DNA from: an uncultured Bacilli bacterium
GTDB lineage: Bacteria > Bacillota_I > Bacilli_A > RF39 > UBA660
Direction: 5' to 3'
Assembly: GCA_949280095.1 (NCBI GenBank)
Contig: CASDHD010000009.1
Span: 1-22,410 of the forward strand
Length of the DNA stretch: 22,410 nt
Within the stretch, counting starts at the first letter, position 1. Each line of letters starts with the position of its first letter. A model generated the notes under the pieces. The model was not told where the DNA came from and did not search any database. It worked only from the letters and a program-made list of their open reading frames with translations. The translations under genes were made by a program, and so were the position numbers. Shown one piece after another: positions 7,633 to 15,600 of this stretch.

Positions 7633-8517
7633 ATGGAAATTACTGCTAGTTTAGTGCGTGATTTGCGCGAAGCAAGTGGAGCAGGAATGATGGATTGCAA
7701 GAAGGCTTTATCAGAATGCAATGGTGATATGGATGCAGCTATGGATTACTTAAGAGAAAAGGGAATTGCTAAAGCAGAAAAAAAAGGAAGCCGTATTGCA
7801 GCAGAAGGTCTTGCTAATATTTTTGTTGATGGCGATAAGGCTGTTATATTGGAAGTAAATTCAGAAACTGATTTTGTTAGTAAAAATGAAGAATTTACAA
7901 ATATGATTGATACAATTGGTAATGCTATTTTAAAAAGCGATGTAACGGATTTAGAAAGCATTTTACAAGTTGAAGCAGATGATGAAGCAGGTACGATTAA
8001 CGATTTAATTATTGCAAAGACTGCAAAGATTGGAGAAAAGCTTTCTTTAAGAAGAGTTGAAGTTGTTAGTAAAAATGCAGATGAAGTATTTGGTGCATAT
8101 TTACATATGGGTGGTAAAATAGCTGTCTTAACTGTTCTTAAAGGAGCAAATGAGGAAGTTGCAAAAGATGTATCCATGCAAGCTGCAGCTATGAAACCTA
8201 GTTATGTATTTACAACAGACGTTCCAGATACTGTAGTAAATCGTGAACGTGAAATTTTAAAAGAACAATCTATGAATGAAGGAAAACCAGCAGATATTGC
8301 AGAAAAAATGGTAGAGGGTAGAATTAAGAAATTCTACAAAGAAATTTGTCTTGCTGAACAACCTTTTATTAAAGATGGAGATATAAGTGTAAATACCTAC
8401 GTATCTAACAATGGTGGGGAGATTTTAAAAATGGTTCGTTATGAAGTTGGTGAAGGAATGGAACATCGTAGTGAAAACTTTGCTGAAGAAGTAATGAATC
8501 AAGTAAATGGAAATTAA
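7633..8517 (+). CDS. tsf: translation elongation factor Ts
   Basis: EF-Ts is the nucleotide exchange factor that recycles EF-Tu-GDP. The 295-residue protein starts ITASLVRDLREASGAGMMDC, the standard N-terminal UBA-like domain, then has SETDFVSKNEEF, where the TDFV motif contacts the EF-Tu nucleotide site, and two core subdomains. The end near EQPFIKDGDISVNTYV is typical. I chose ATG 7633, which gives the family's usual N-terminus; the TTG nine bases earlier is not needed. The Shine-Dalgarno sequence is weak (AAAAGAG), so translation may depend on coupling to rpsB 22 bases upstream. An intrinsic terminator follows the stop at once. Confidence 0.96.
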   Translation: MEITASLVRDLREASGAGMMDCKKALSECNGDMDAAMDYLREKGIAKAEKKGSRIAAEGLANIFVDGDKAVILEVNSETDFVSKNEEFTNMIDTIGNAILKSDVTDLESILQVEADDEAGTINDLIIAKTAKIGEKLSLRRVEVVSKNADEVFGAYLHMGGKIAVLTVLKGANEEVAKDVSMQAAAMKPSYVFTTDVPDTVVNREREILKEQSMNEGKPADIAEKMVEGRIKKFYKEICLAEQPFIKDGDISVNTYVSNNGGEILKMVRYEVGEGMEHRSENFAEEVMNQVNGN

Positions 8518-8541
8518 GACATTTGAAAAAGTGTCTTTTTT
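8518..8541 (+). terminator. intrinsic terminator after tsf
   Basis: GACATTT and AAGTGTC pair over 7 bp (one G-U) around a GAAA loop, followed by six T. It closes the rpsB-tsf unit. Confidence 0.85.
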
Positions 8542-8569
8542 CATGGTATACTTTTTAAAGGAGGAAAAT

Positions 8570-9058
8570 ATGAAGTATGAAATTGAACTAGCCAAAATAG
8601 AAGATTTGGATGCCATTTGTGAATTAATCTACGATAGGTGTTTATGGTTTTCACAAAAAGGTATGAAGGGTTGGAGTATAGATTTTTATCCTAATAAATA
8701 CGATAAAAATTATTTTAGAGAGCAAATGAAGATAAATAAGTTATTTGTAGTTAAATTAGAACACAAAGTTTGTGGTGCAATGCTTTTAAAAGAAGAAGAT
8801 AAAGGATATTGGAATAATGATGATGCTTCTTATTATATTCATCATTTAGTAACAGTTATCCATTTAAAAGGCATAGGAAAAAAACTGATAGAATTTGCAA
8901 AAGAGCAATGTAAAGCAGATTATAAAAAGTATTTAAGATTAGACTGTTATAAAGAAAGTACTTTTCTTAATGATTACTATCAAAGAATTGGATTTACTAA
9001 TGTTGGTAGTGGGATAAATGGAAATTATAATTATAATTTATGGGAGATGACAATTTAA
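8570..9058 (+). CDS. GNAT family N-acetyltransferase
   Basis: This 162-residue protein (ATG 8570, AAGGAGG 6 bases upstream) has GNAT layout: an N-terminal strand-helix YEIELAKIEDLDAICELI, central strands FVVKLEHKVCGAMLL, the YYIHHLVTVIHLKGIGKKLIE segment that carries the acetyl-CoA pyrophosphate-binding loop in the form (H)LKGIGKKL, and C-terminal LRLDCYKESTFLNDYYQRIGF. The loop departs from the consensus Q/RxxGxG/A but keeps the two glycine-type positions in part. The substrate is unknown. A TATACT (8547-8552) just after the tsf terminator may serve as its -10 box. It sits where pyrH is found in the usual rpsB-tsf-pyrH-frr order. Confidence 0.85.
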   Translation: MKYEIELAKIEDLDAICELIYDRCLWFSQKGMKGWSIDFYPNKYDKNYFREQMKINKLFVVKLEHKVCGAMLLKEEDKGYWNNDDASYYIHHLVTVIHLKGIGKKLIEFAKEQCKADYKKYLRLDCYKESTFLNDYYQRIGFTNVGSGINGNYNYNLWEMTI

Positions 9059-9059
9059 T

Positions 9060-9626
9060 ATGAATACAATAGAGGCGATAACAAATAGAAGAAGTATAAG
9101 GCTTTTTAAAAATGATGACATTGCAAAAGAAGTAGTAGAAGATATTTTGAATTGTGGAAGGCTTGCTCCATCTGCTAAAAATAGACAACCTTGGTATTTT
9201 GTAATAGTAAAAGGAGAAATTAAAAATAAATTGGCAGATATGATGGTTGCATATACTCTTGAACATGATGATACTATTGAAAGAAAAAAATTGAATTGTG
9301 CAAGTAGTGTCAATCCAACAGCTAATGTAATAAAACAAGCTCCAGTCCTAGTTTTAATATTTAGAGAAAAAAATGATAATTGGATTGTAGGGGATAATCT
9401 ATCTATTGGGGCCTGCGTGGAAAACATGTGTTTAAGAGCAACAGAATTAGGTCTTGGTACTTTATGGATTCGAGATACTGTATATATTGCAGAAGAAGTT
9501 TCGAAAATGTTAAATCATGAAGATATGGAATTAAATTGCGCTATGGCACTTGGATATGCAAATCAAACTCCTACTATGAGGCCTAGAAAAGATTTAAAAG
9601 ATCTAGTAGAATGGTATGATGCCTAA
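9060..9626 (+). CDS. nitroreductase family FMN oxidoreductase
   Basis: The 188-residue protein has nitroreductase features: an N-terminal helix AITNRRSIRLFKND, where RRSIR contacts the FMN phosphate, then GRLAPSAKNRQPWYFVIV, a central dimer segment WIVGDNLSIGACVENMCLRATELGLGTLWI, and the end ALGYANQTPTMRPRKDL. Members reduce nitroaromatics, quinones or flavin-like substrates with NAD(P)H; the physiological substrate here cannot be told. The start follows the acetyltransferase stop by one base with no clear site of its own, so the two are likely coupled. No terminator is seen after it. Confidence 0.9.
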   Translation: MNTIEAITNRRSIRLFKNDDIAKEVVEDILNCGRLAPSAKNRQPWYFVIVKGEIKNKLADMMVAYTLEHDDTIERKKLNCASSVNPTANVIKQAPVLVLIFREKNDNWIVGDNLSIGACVENMCLRATELGLGTLWIRDTVYIAEEVSKMLNHEDMELNCAMALGYANQTPTMRPRKDLKDLVEWYDA

Positions 9627-9675
9627 AAAAAGAAACTAGAAGATATTATGATATGTAAATAAAACGGAAAACAAA

Positions 9676-9704
9676 GTGAAAAACTTTTGTTTTTTTGTTA
9701 TACT
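9676..9704 (+). promoter_or_regulatory. promoter of the thioredoxin-like gene
   Basis: GTGAAA (9676-9681), 17 bases, TATACT (9699-9704). It overlaps a possible upstream GTG start, which argues for translation starting at ATG 9715. Confidence 0.45.
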
Positions 9705-9714
9705 GAGTGTAGTG

Positions 9715-10311
9715 ATGTATATGAAGTGGTTTTTAAAAAATAAAAGAAGTATTATAAAATTAATTATTTTTTGTATTATGATTTATTTGTTTGCAGTTTT
9801 AGGAACTAAGGATTATCAAACTGATGTGACCGATAATGTGCGCTTTGCTAATGAATATAAAGATATTTCTAAGAATAATATATTTACTTATGCAAATGAA
9901 AATAAGGTTTTAGATTTGTTGAATGGGAAAAGTGGAATTATTTTCATGGCGTTTCCTAGTAATATTTGGAGCCATTACTATGCAGAATATTTAAATGATG
10001 TTGCGATAGATAATGATATAGAAGAAATTTGCTACTATAACTTTTCAAAGGATAGACAACTCAATAATCACACGTATATGGCGATTGTTGAAAAGTTAAA
10101 AAATTATCTAGTTGCAGATGATTTAGGAAAAATGGATATAAAAGCACCTACTGTGGTAGTTGTTAAAAATGGGGAAATTCTCTATTTTGATGATGAAATT
10201 AAAAATATAAAAGGCGAAATTAAGCCTGAAGAGTATTTTACAGATTATCGTAAGAATTTCTTGAAAATAAATTTTGATAAAGCACTAAAAGCATATCAAG
10301 AAAAAAATTAA
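9715..10311 (+). CDS. membrane-anchored thioredoxin-like protein without cysteines at the active site
   Basis: A 198-residue protein with a basic N-terminus (KWFLKNKRS) and one membrane segment at about residues 13-29, then an external domain. That domain resembles thioredoxin-fold proteins of Bacillota that carry a GFPxCPWC motif: strand SGIIFMAFP, helix YAEYLNDVAIDND, strand IEEICYYNF, and IKAPTVVVVKNGEILYF with the cis-proline-like APT. At the place of the CxxC motif it reads PSNIWS, so both cysteines are missing. It is therefore unlikely to do disulfide exchange and may be a binding or chaperone-like relative. ATG 9715 or 9721 is preferred over an upstream GTG because the likely promoter overlaps that region. 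Family assignment is by pattern from memory and is moderate. Confidence 0.6.
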   Translation: MYMKWFLKNKRSIIKLIIFCIMIYLFAVLGTKDYQTDVTDNVRFANEYKDISKNNIFTYANENKVLDLLNGKSGIIFMAFPSNIWSHYYAEYLNDVAIDNDIEEICYYNFSKDRQLNNHTYMAIVEKLKNYLVADDLGKMDIKAPTVVVVKNGEILYFDDEIKNIKGEIKPEEYFTDYRKNFLKINFDKALKAYQEKN

Positions 10312-10327
10312 AAATTACTAGAACTTG

Positions 10328-10356
10328 TTGTAAAAAGATGTAGTGTCGATTATAAT
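10328..10356 (+). promoter_or_regulatory. frr promoter
   Basis: TTGTAA (10328-10333), 17-base spacer, perfect TATAAT (10351-10356). It gives frr its own transcript, separate from rpsB-tsf. Confidence 0.75.
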
Positions 10357-10390
10357 GATAATAAGATAAAAAGAAAGAGAGTAAAAGTAT

Positions 10391-10918
10391 ATGAACGTAG
10401 AACAAAAGATGGAAAAAGCAATTACTGCTTTGGAAAATAAATTAATCAATATTCGTGCTGGAAGAGCAAATCCTGCTATGTTAAATGGAATTATGGTGCC
10501 TTATTATGGAACACCATCTCCAATACAAAGTCTTGCAAATGTAACAGTTCCAGAAGCAAGACAATTGATAATTAAGCCTTTTGATCGTACAATGTTAAAA
10601 GATATTGAAAGAGCAATTAATGAAGCTAATATCGGAATTACACCAACTAATAATGGAGAAATTATTATTTTAACAGTTCCTGAACTTACTGAAGAAAGAA
10701 GAAGAGAATATGTTAAGGATGCTAAAGAAGTCGCAGAAGAAGCAAGAGTAGCACTTCGTAATATTCGCCAGGAAGAAAATAATGCTATAAAACGTGAAGA
10801 ATATCCAGAAGATGAAGAAAAAAGATTATTAGACGAAGTACAAGAATCTATTAATAAATATAACAAAATTGTGGATGAAAAGTTAAAAGAAAAAGAGCAA
10901 GAACTTATGACAGTTTAG
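10391..10918 (+). CDS. frr: ribosome recycling factor
   Basis: RRF splits post-termination ribosomes together with EF-G. The 175-residue protein (family about 185) has the long three-helix bundle and the small beta domain: MEKAITALENKLINIRAGRANP, VPYYGTPSPIQSLANVTVPE, RQLIIKPFDRTMLKDIERAI, LTEERRREYVK and ALRNIRQEENN. It lacks a few N-terminal residues present in longer relatives but keeps all core signatures. ATG 10391 follows an AGAGAG site. pyrH, its usual upstream partner, is not in the window. Confidence 0.97.
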   Translation: MNVEQKMEKAITALENKLINIRAGRANPAMLNGIMVPYYGTPSPIQSLANVTVPEARQLIIKPFDRTMLKDIERAINEANIGITPTNNGEIIILTVPELTEERRREYVKDAKEVAEEARVALRNIRQEENNAIKREEYPEDEEKRLLDEVQESINKYNKIVDEKLKEKEQELMTV

Positions 10919-10928
10919 TTCTTTTTTT
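10899..10928 (+). terminator. intrinsic terminator overlapping the end of frr
   Basis: AAGAACT (10899-10905) and AGTTCTT (10917-10923) form a perfect 7-bp stem whose 3' arm runs into seven T. The frr stop codon is inside the hairpin. Confidence 0.75.
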
Positions 10929-10937
10929 CTTGACTTT

Positions 10938-11141
10938 TTGCCTTATTTTGACCTAAAGAAAAGCGTAATTTTTTTAGGAATAATACTTGCTATTTTGACT
11001 TTTGAAGCATTGACATTTTTTTCAAATATTAAGTCAAGAATAACATCTTCAACGGTGCAAGAAGAAACTACAAATTTAGAAGATTCCTCTTTAGATTATG
11101 ATGACATTAATGCTGATATGATTTTGAAGAGAAAATTTTGA
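10938..11141 (+). CDS. possible small membrane protein, doubtful
   Basis: An open frame of 67 codons with a TTG start encodes one clear membrane segment (SVIFLGIILAILTFEALTFF) followed by an acidic, serine-rich tail with several D and E. No Shine-Dalgarno sequence is visible before the TTG, and no ATG or GTG is available in frame. It lies between the frr terminator and the rpsU promoter, where nothing else explains the roughly 230 bases. It could be a real small membrane protein, or one that lost its start. I do not recognise a family. Confidence 0.3.
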   Translation: MPYFDLKKSVIFLGIILAILTFEALTFFSNIKSRITSSTVQEETTNLEDSSLDYDDINADMILKRKF

Positions 11142-11159
11142 GTTTCGTATGGGTAATTC

Positions 11160-11189
11160 TTGCCAAATCTTGTAGTTTGGTGCTATAAT
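11160..11189 (+). promoter_or_regulatory. rpsU promoter
   Basis: TTGCCA (11160-11165), 18-base spacer, TATAAT (11184-11189). The spacer holds a short dyad, CCAAA and TTTGG. Confidence 0.75.
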
Positions 11190-11218
11190 CTATTTAGTTA
11201 AGTGAAAGGAGGGAATTT

Positions 11219-11401
11219 ATGACAAAAGTAGCGGTAAATGGTAACTTAGAAAAAGCAATGAAAACTTGGAAAATGAAAGTTGCCAAAAGTGGTGTCCCTT
11301 CTGAACTAAAGAAAAAGAAACACTATACGAAACCAGGGGTTCAAAGAAGAGAAGCTAAAAAAGAAATGATACGTAATGCTCGTAAGCATAAAAATTATTA
11401 A
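11219..11401 (+). CDS. rpsU: 30S ribosomal protein S21
   Basis: A 60-residue, strongly basic protein of S21 type: the N-terminal VAVNGNLEKAMKTWKMKV corresponds to the usual segment before the first helix, then KSGVPSELKKKKHYTKPGV and a basic tail RREAKKEMIRNARKH. S21 binds near the anti-Shine-Dalgarno end of 16S rRNA. An excellent AAAGGAGGG site precedes the ATG, and yqeY follows 14 bases after the stop. This rpsU-yqeY pair is common in Bacillota. Confidence 0.96.
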   Translation: MTKVAVNGNLEKAMKTWKMKVAKSGVPSELKKKKHYTKPGVQRREAKKEMIRNARKHKNY

Positions 11402-11415
11402 AAGGTGATGCTAAA

Positions 11416-11856
11416 ATGTTTGAAAAAATAAATAATGATTTAAAAGTCAGTATGAAAGAACAAGATAAGTTTTCATTAAATGTGTTACGTATGCTTAAAA
11501 GTGCATTACAATTAGAAAGCATTAATAAAAAAGGCGATTTAAGTGATGATGATGTTATCACTGTAATTAAGCGTCAAGTGAAAATGCGTACTGATTCTAT
11601 ACTAGAATTTGAGAAATTTAATAAAGCGAGTGAAATTGAAACTTTGCAAAAAGAAATTGCACTTTTAAAAAATTATTTGCCAGAAGAAATGTCTGAAGAA
11701 GAAGTAGATAAATACATTGGAGAAGCCATAGCTAAAATCAATCCAACAAGTATGAAAGATATGGGTACTATCATGAAAGAACTACAAAGTATCGCATCTC
11801 GCACGGATATGAGTATGGTATCTAAAAAAGTAAAAGATAAAATAATGAGTCTCTGA
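11416..11856 (+). CDS. yqeY: GatB/YqeY domain protein
   Basis: This 146-residue protein matches YqeY: MFEKINNDLKVSMKEQDKF, LRMLKSALQLESI, a middle VIKRQVKMRTDSILEFEKFN, the turn LLKNYLPEEMSEEEV and the end MGTIMKELQS and VSKKVKDKI. YqeY shares its fold with the tail domain of GatB in the tRNA-dependent amidotransferase, but its own role is not settled. AAAGGTGATG lies upstream. It is probably co-transcribed with rpsU and ends in its own terminator. Confidence 0.93.
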   Translation: MFEKINNDLKVSMKEQDKFSLNVLRMLKSALQLESINKKGDLSDDDVITVIKRQVKMRTDSILEFEKFNKASEIETLQKEIALLKNYLPEEMSEEEVDKYIGEAIAKINPTSMKDMGTIMKELQSIASRTDMSMVSKKVKDKIMSL

Positions 11857-11870
11857 AAAAGAGGCTTTTT
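11848..11870 (+). terminator. intrinsic terminator after yqeY
   Basis: AGTCTCT and AGAGGCT form a 7-bp stem (one G-U) around GAAAA, ending in five T. It overlaps the yqeY stop and abuts the convergent tetR gene. Confidence 0.8.
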
Positions 11871-12441
11871 ATATGTTATTTAATTCATCTGGAATAAGAA
11901 CAGATAGATAATGTATGATTTCTTCTTTTGTATATTTTTTATTATCTTTTAACCATTCAGTTCCTAAACTTACTACGGCTCCCAAATAAAATTTAGCAAT
12001 GATATCCTCAGGAATTTTTTTAGTATTTACTGTTTCGTCTTTACTTAAATGCGTAATAATATCTTGGTCAATTACATCATAAATAATGTCCATCGTAATA
12101 CTATTTCGATTGTTAATCATAATACTCACATATTCTTCTCTTTGGCGCTCTATATGATCTAAAAATAGTTTAATCATTTCTAAATAGTATTCTTTAGTAT
12201 TGGATATCTTTTTATTCTTCTCTAATTCTTCCGTTAGAGATTTTTTTAAATTATTGATATAATCAGCCAGCAATTCATATTTATCAGTATAATGAGCATA
12301 GAAAGTAGAACGATTAATTAAAGCATTACTACATATATCAGAGACTTTAATTTCTTCAAAAGTTTTATCTTTCATTAAATCTAATAGACTTTGGTATAAG
12401 TTATGTTGAGTTTTCACTACACGTAAATCTTTTTTATTCAT
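11869..12441 (-). CDS. TetR/AcrR family transcriptional regulator
   Basis: A 190-residue protein with an N-terminal TetR helix-turn-helix: TQHNLYQSLLDLMKDKTFEE, IKVSDICSNALINRSTFYAHY and TDKYELLADYI. The recognition helix INRSTFYAHY is typical of the group close to DhaS. The C-terminal ligand domain ends FYLGAVVSLGTEWLKDN, as in the TetR_C type of that group. It is transcribed away from the MMPL transporter gene and most likely represses it and perhaps itself. AGGTGAAGA precedes the start, and a good promoter lies upstream. The ligand is unknown. Confidence 0.9.
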   Translation of the reverse strand: MNKKDLRVVKTQHNLYQSLLDLMKDKTFEEIKVSDICSNALINRSTFYAHYTDKYELLADYINNLKKSLTEELEKNKKISNTKEYYLEMIKLFLDHIERQREEYVSIMINNRNSITMDIIYDVIDQDIITHLSKDETVNTKKIPEDIIAKFYLGAVVSLGTEWLKDNKKYTKEEIIHYLSVLIPDELNNI

Positions 12442-12460
12442 TGTTCTTCACCTAAACTTT

Positions 12461-12488
12461 ATTATACGCAAGAATTTCGGCTTGTAAA
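12461..12488 (-). promoter_or_regulatory. tetR promoter
   Basis: On the minus strand TTTACA (12488-12483), 16 bases, TATAAT (12466-12461). It is 20 bases from the tetR start codon. Confidence 0.7.
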
Positions 12489-12513
12489 GATAATAAACAT
12501 AATGTTGCTTATT

Positions 12514-12574
12514 TGTACATACGTTTTTAAAAAAATGTAAAGATATCCAACATTTTTTAATTTCTGTACGTGCA
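12514..12574 (+). promoter_or_regulatory. candidate TetR operator region
   Basis: Two related GTAC-centred sites, TGTACATACG (12514-12523) and TGTACGTGCA (12565-12574), lie between tetR and the transporter gene. TTGTAC at 12513-12518 with TGTAAA 17 bases on is the best, still poor, promoter for the transporter. Weak evidence. Confidence 0.25.
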
Positions 12575-12620
12575 TTTTTTATGTCTTTCACATAAAATGT
12601 TAAAACGAATGGAGGTTATG

Positions 12621-15600
12621 ATGAAAAAATTAGCAAATTGGATTTGTCAAAACAAAAATAAGATTTTAATTGTTACACTTATCTTATTTGTCCTATCCTT
12701 AGTGGGAATGAAACTGACAAAAGTAAATTATGATATTCTTGTCTATTTACCAGAAGAAATTGAAACGGTGGAAGGACAAAATATTTTAACAGAAGAATTT
12801 GGGATGGGTGCATATACAGTTGTTCTTGCCAAAAACTTATCTAGTAAAGAAATTCTAGCCATAGAAGAACAATTCAAGAATATTGATGGTGTAAGTAAAG
12901 TACTTTCTATTTATGATGCAATAGGTACGAATATTCCTTTAGAATATCTACCAAATGATATTACAGAAAAACTTTATAAAGAAAATACAGATTTATTGTT
13001 TGTGACTTTTGAAGAATCGACTTCTTCTTTAAGTACAATCGAAGCTATTCGAGAAATGAAAGAGATTTCAAATGATAAAATGCAAATAAGTGGTATGAGT
13101 TCTATGGTGTTAGATACAATGGACTTATCAGAGAGTGAAATTTTTGTTTATATTGTTATTGCTGTACTTCTTTGTTTATTTGTACTTGAGATTTCTCTTG
13201 ATTCGTATTTAGTACCTATTTTATTGCTTGCCAATATTGGTATTTCAATTTTATTTAATTTAGGCTCTAATATTTTGTTAGGAGAAATATCTTACATAAC
13301 AAAGGCCTTGGTGGCTGTTTTGCAATTAGGAGTTACGACAGATTTTTCAATTTTCTTATACCATGCTTATGAGAAGAATAAAAAAGAAAAGAACAAAGAA
13401 ATGGCAATGCGTGATGCTATTTTAGAAACATTTACTTCTGTAACAGGGAGTTCTTTAACGACGATTGCAGGTTTTTTAGTACTATGTACGATGAATCTAA
13501 CGCTTGGCCGAGATTTAGGACTTGTTATGGCAAAAGGGGTATTTTTAGGAGTTGTGTGCGTTTTAACGGTATTTCCAAGTTTATTACTGTTCTTTGATAA
13601 GGTAGTTGAAAAAACAAAACATAAACCAATTACGGTACATTTTCATTCTTTAAATACTTTTGTTGTAAAGCACCATAAAGTGATTTTTGTACTGTTTGTT
13701 CTCTTATTAATTCCAGCTTATTTAGCTAATTCTAAAGTAGATGTGTATTATAAAATAGATAAAAGTTTACCAAATACTTTAGATTCCATAGTAGCGAATA
13801 CAGAATTAAAAGAAAAATTTAATATTGTTTCTCCAGAAATTGTTTTATACAACAAAGATTTAAAAACGGATGATGTTCAAAATATGGTGGAACGTTTAGA
13901 AAATATCGCTGGAATAGATTTTGTTTTAACTTTTGCAAAATTAGAGAGTTTAGGATTATCCAAAGAAATGTTACCTAGTGATTTAGTGAATGTTTTTGAA
14001 AGTGGTCATTATCAAATGATGCTTATCAATTCTGTTTATGAAATTGCTAGTGATGAATTAAATGCCCAAATTGATGAGGTAAATCAAGTTATACGTACAT
14101 ATGATGATTCGGCGATTCTTGCAGGGGAAGGTCCACTTATGAAAGATTTGGTTACGATAAGTGATGAAGATTTTCGTAATGTAAATGTATCTTCTATTGT
14201 TTGTATATTAGTGATTATGGTTTTTGTTTTAAAATCATTTAGTTTACCAATCTTGTTAATTATAGCGATTGAATTTGCTATATTCTTGAATATGTCTGTT
14301 TCATACTTTGGAGGAATAGTATTACCATTTGTTGCTCCTATCGTACTTGGAACTATTCAATTAGGAGCGACGATTGACTATGCGATTCTTATGACAACAA
14401 ATTATATGAAATTACGAAGAGAAGACATCAAAAAGGAAGATGCCCTTATCAAAACAACCGATTATTGTAGTAATTCAATATTCGTTAGTGGAATGTGCTT
14501 CTTTGCTGCTACTTTTGGAGTAGGAGTGTATTCAGAACTTGAAATGGTTGGATCGTTGTGTTCGTTAATTTCAAGAGGGGCAATCATTAGTATGTTTGTT
14601 GTTCTTATGGTATTACCATCTATTTTATGTATTTTTGATACATGGATTATGAAAACAACTTATAAAGGGAAGGAAACGAAGAATATGAAAAAAAATAAAA
14701 GGACAAAGTTTGCAACAGCTATGTTTGTAGGAATGGTTTTGTTTATGCCAAGCCAAGTATTTGCATTAAGTAAGGAAGAAACGGTTTACGCTAAATTAAA
14801 TACGGATGGAACGGTGAAAAGTGTTTTGGTAAGTGAACATTTAGTCAATAATGAAGAGGAGGCTAGTATTCAAGATTATTCTGATTTGGAAAACATTTTG
14901 AATACTCATAGTAATCATACTTATACGCGTAATGAAAATTTACTTACTTGGGAAAGTAATGGGAATAGTATATTTTATCAAGGTACAACGAATAAGGCTT
15001 TACCTATTGAAAGTTCTATTACGTATAAATTGGATGGAAAAGAAATATCTTTAGATGAGTTAATTGGTAAGCAAGGACATGTTGTGATGAATATTCAATA
15101 TAAAAATAAATCTAAGTTTGTGAAAAAGATTGCCGGAAAGAATACGGAAATGTATACACCATTTATGGTGGTAACAGGAACGATGATAGCAAGTGAAAAT
15201 AATAAAAATGTAACTGTTACAAATGGTCGTGTTATGGATAATGGTAGCAAGTATATTGTGGTAGGATTATCAGCGCCTGGGTTGTATGAAAGTTTAGATT
15301 TAAAAGAGTTTAAGGATATGGATACTATCAAAATAGAATTGGATACTGAAAAATTCGAGTTACCAAGTATCTATGCGATGGCTTCCTCTAAATTAATTGA
15401 AGAAAGTGATTTAAAAATCTTTGATCAAATGAATGCTCTAACCAAAAATGTAAGTACTTTGCAAACTTCTATTGATAAGATTGAAGATGGTTCCAAAGAA
15501 CTTTTAAATGGGGTTAGTGCATTAAGTAGTGGTAGTAAGGAACTAGCAAGTGGTATAGAAACTGTTTATAAAAGCTTAGAAGAGATAAAAAAAGGAACAG

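Noticed and set aside
7746..8177. 143-codon open frame on the minus strand inside tsf
   Set aside because: It is fully antisense to a clearly conserved gene, its protein is low-complexity (S, F, T, L), and it has no ribosome binding site; a composition shadow.
9038..9427. Minus-strand open frame of 129 codons over the nitroreductase
   Set aside because: Antisense to a recognisable gene and without promoter or ribosome binding site.
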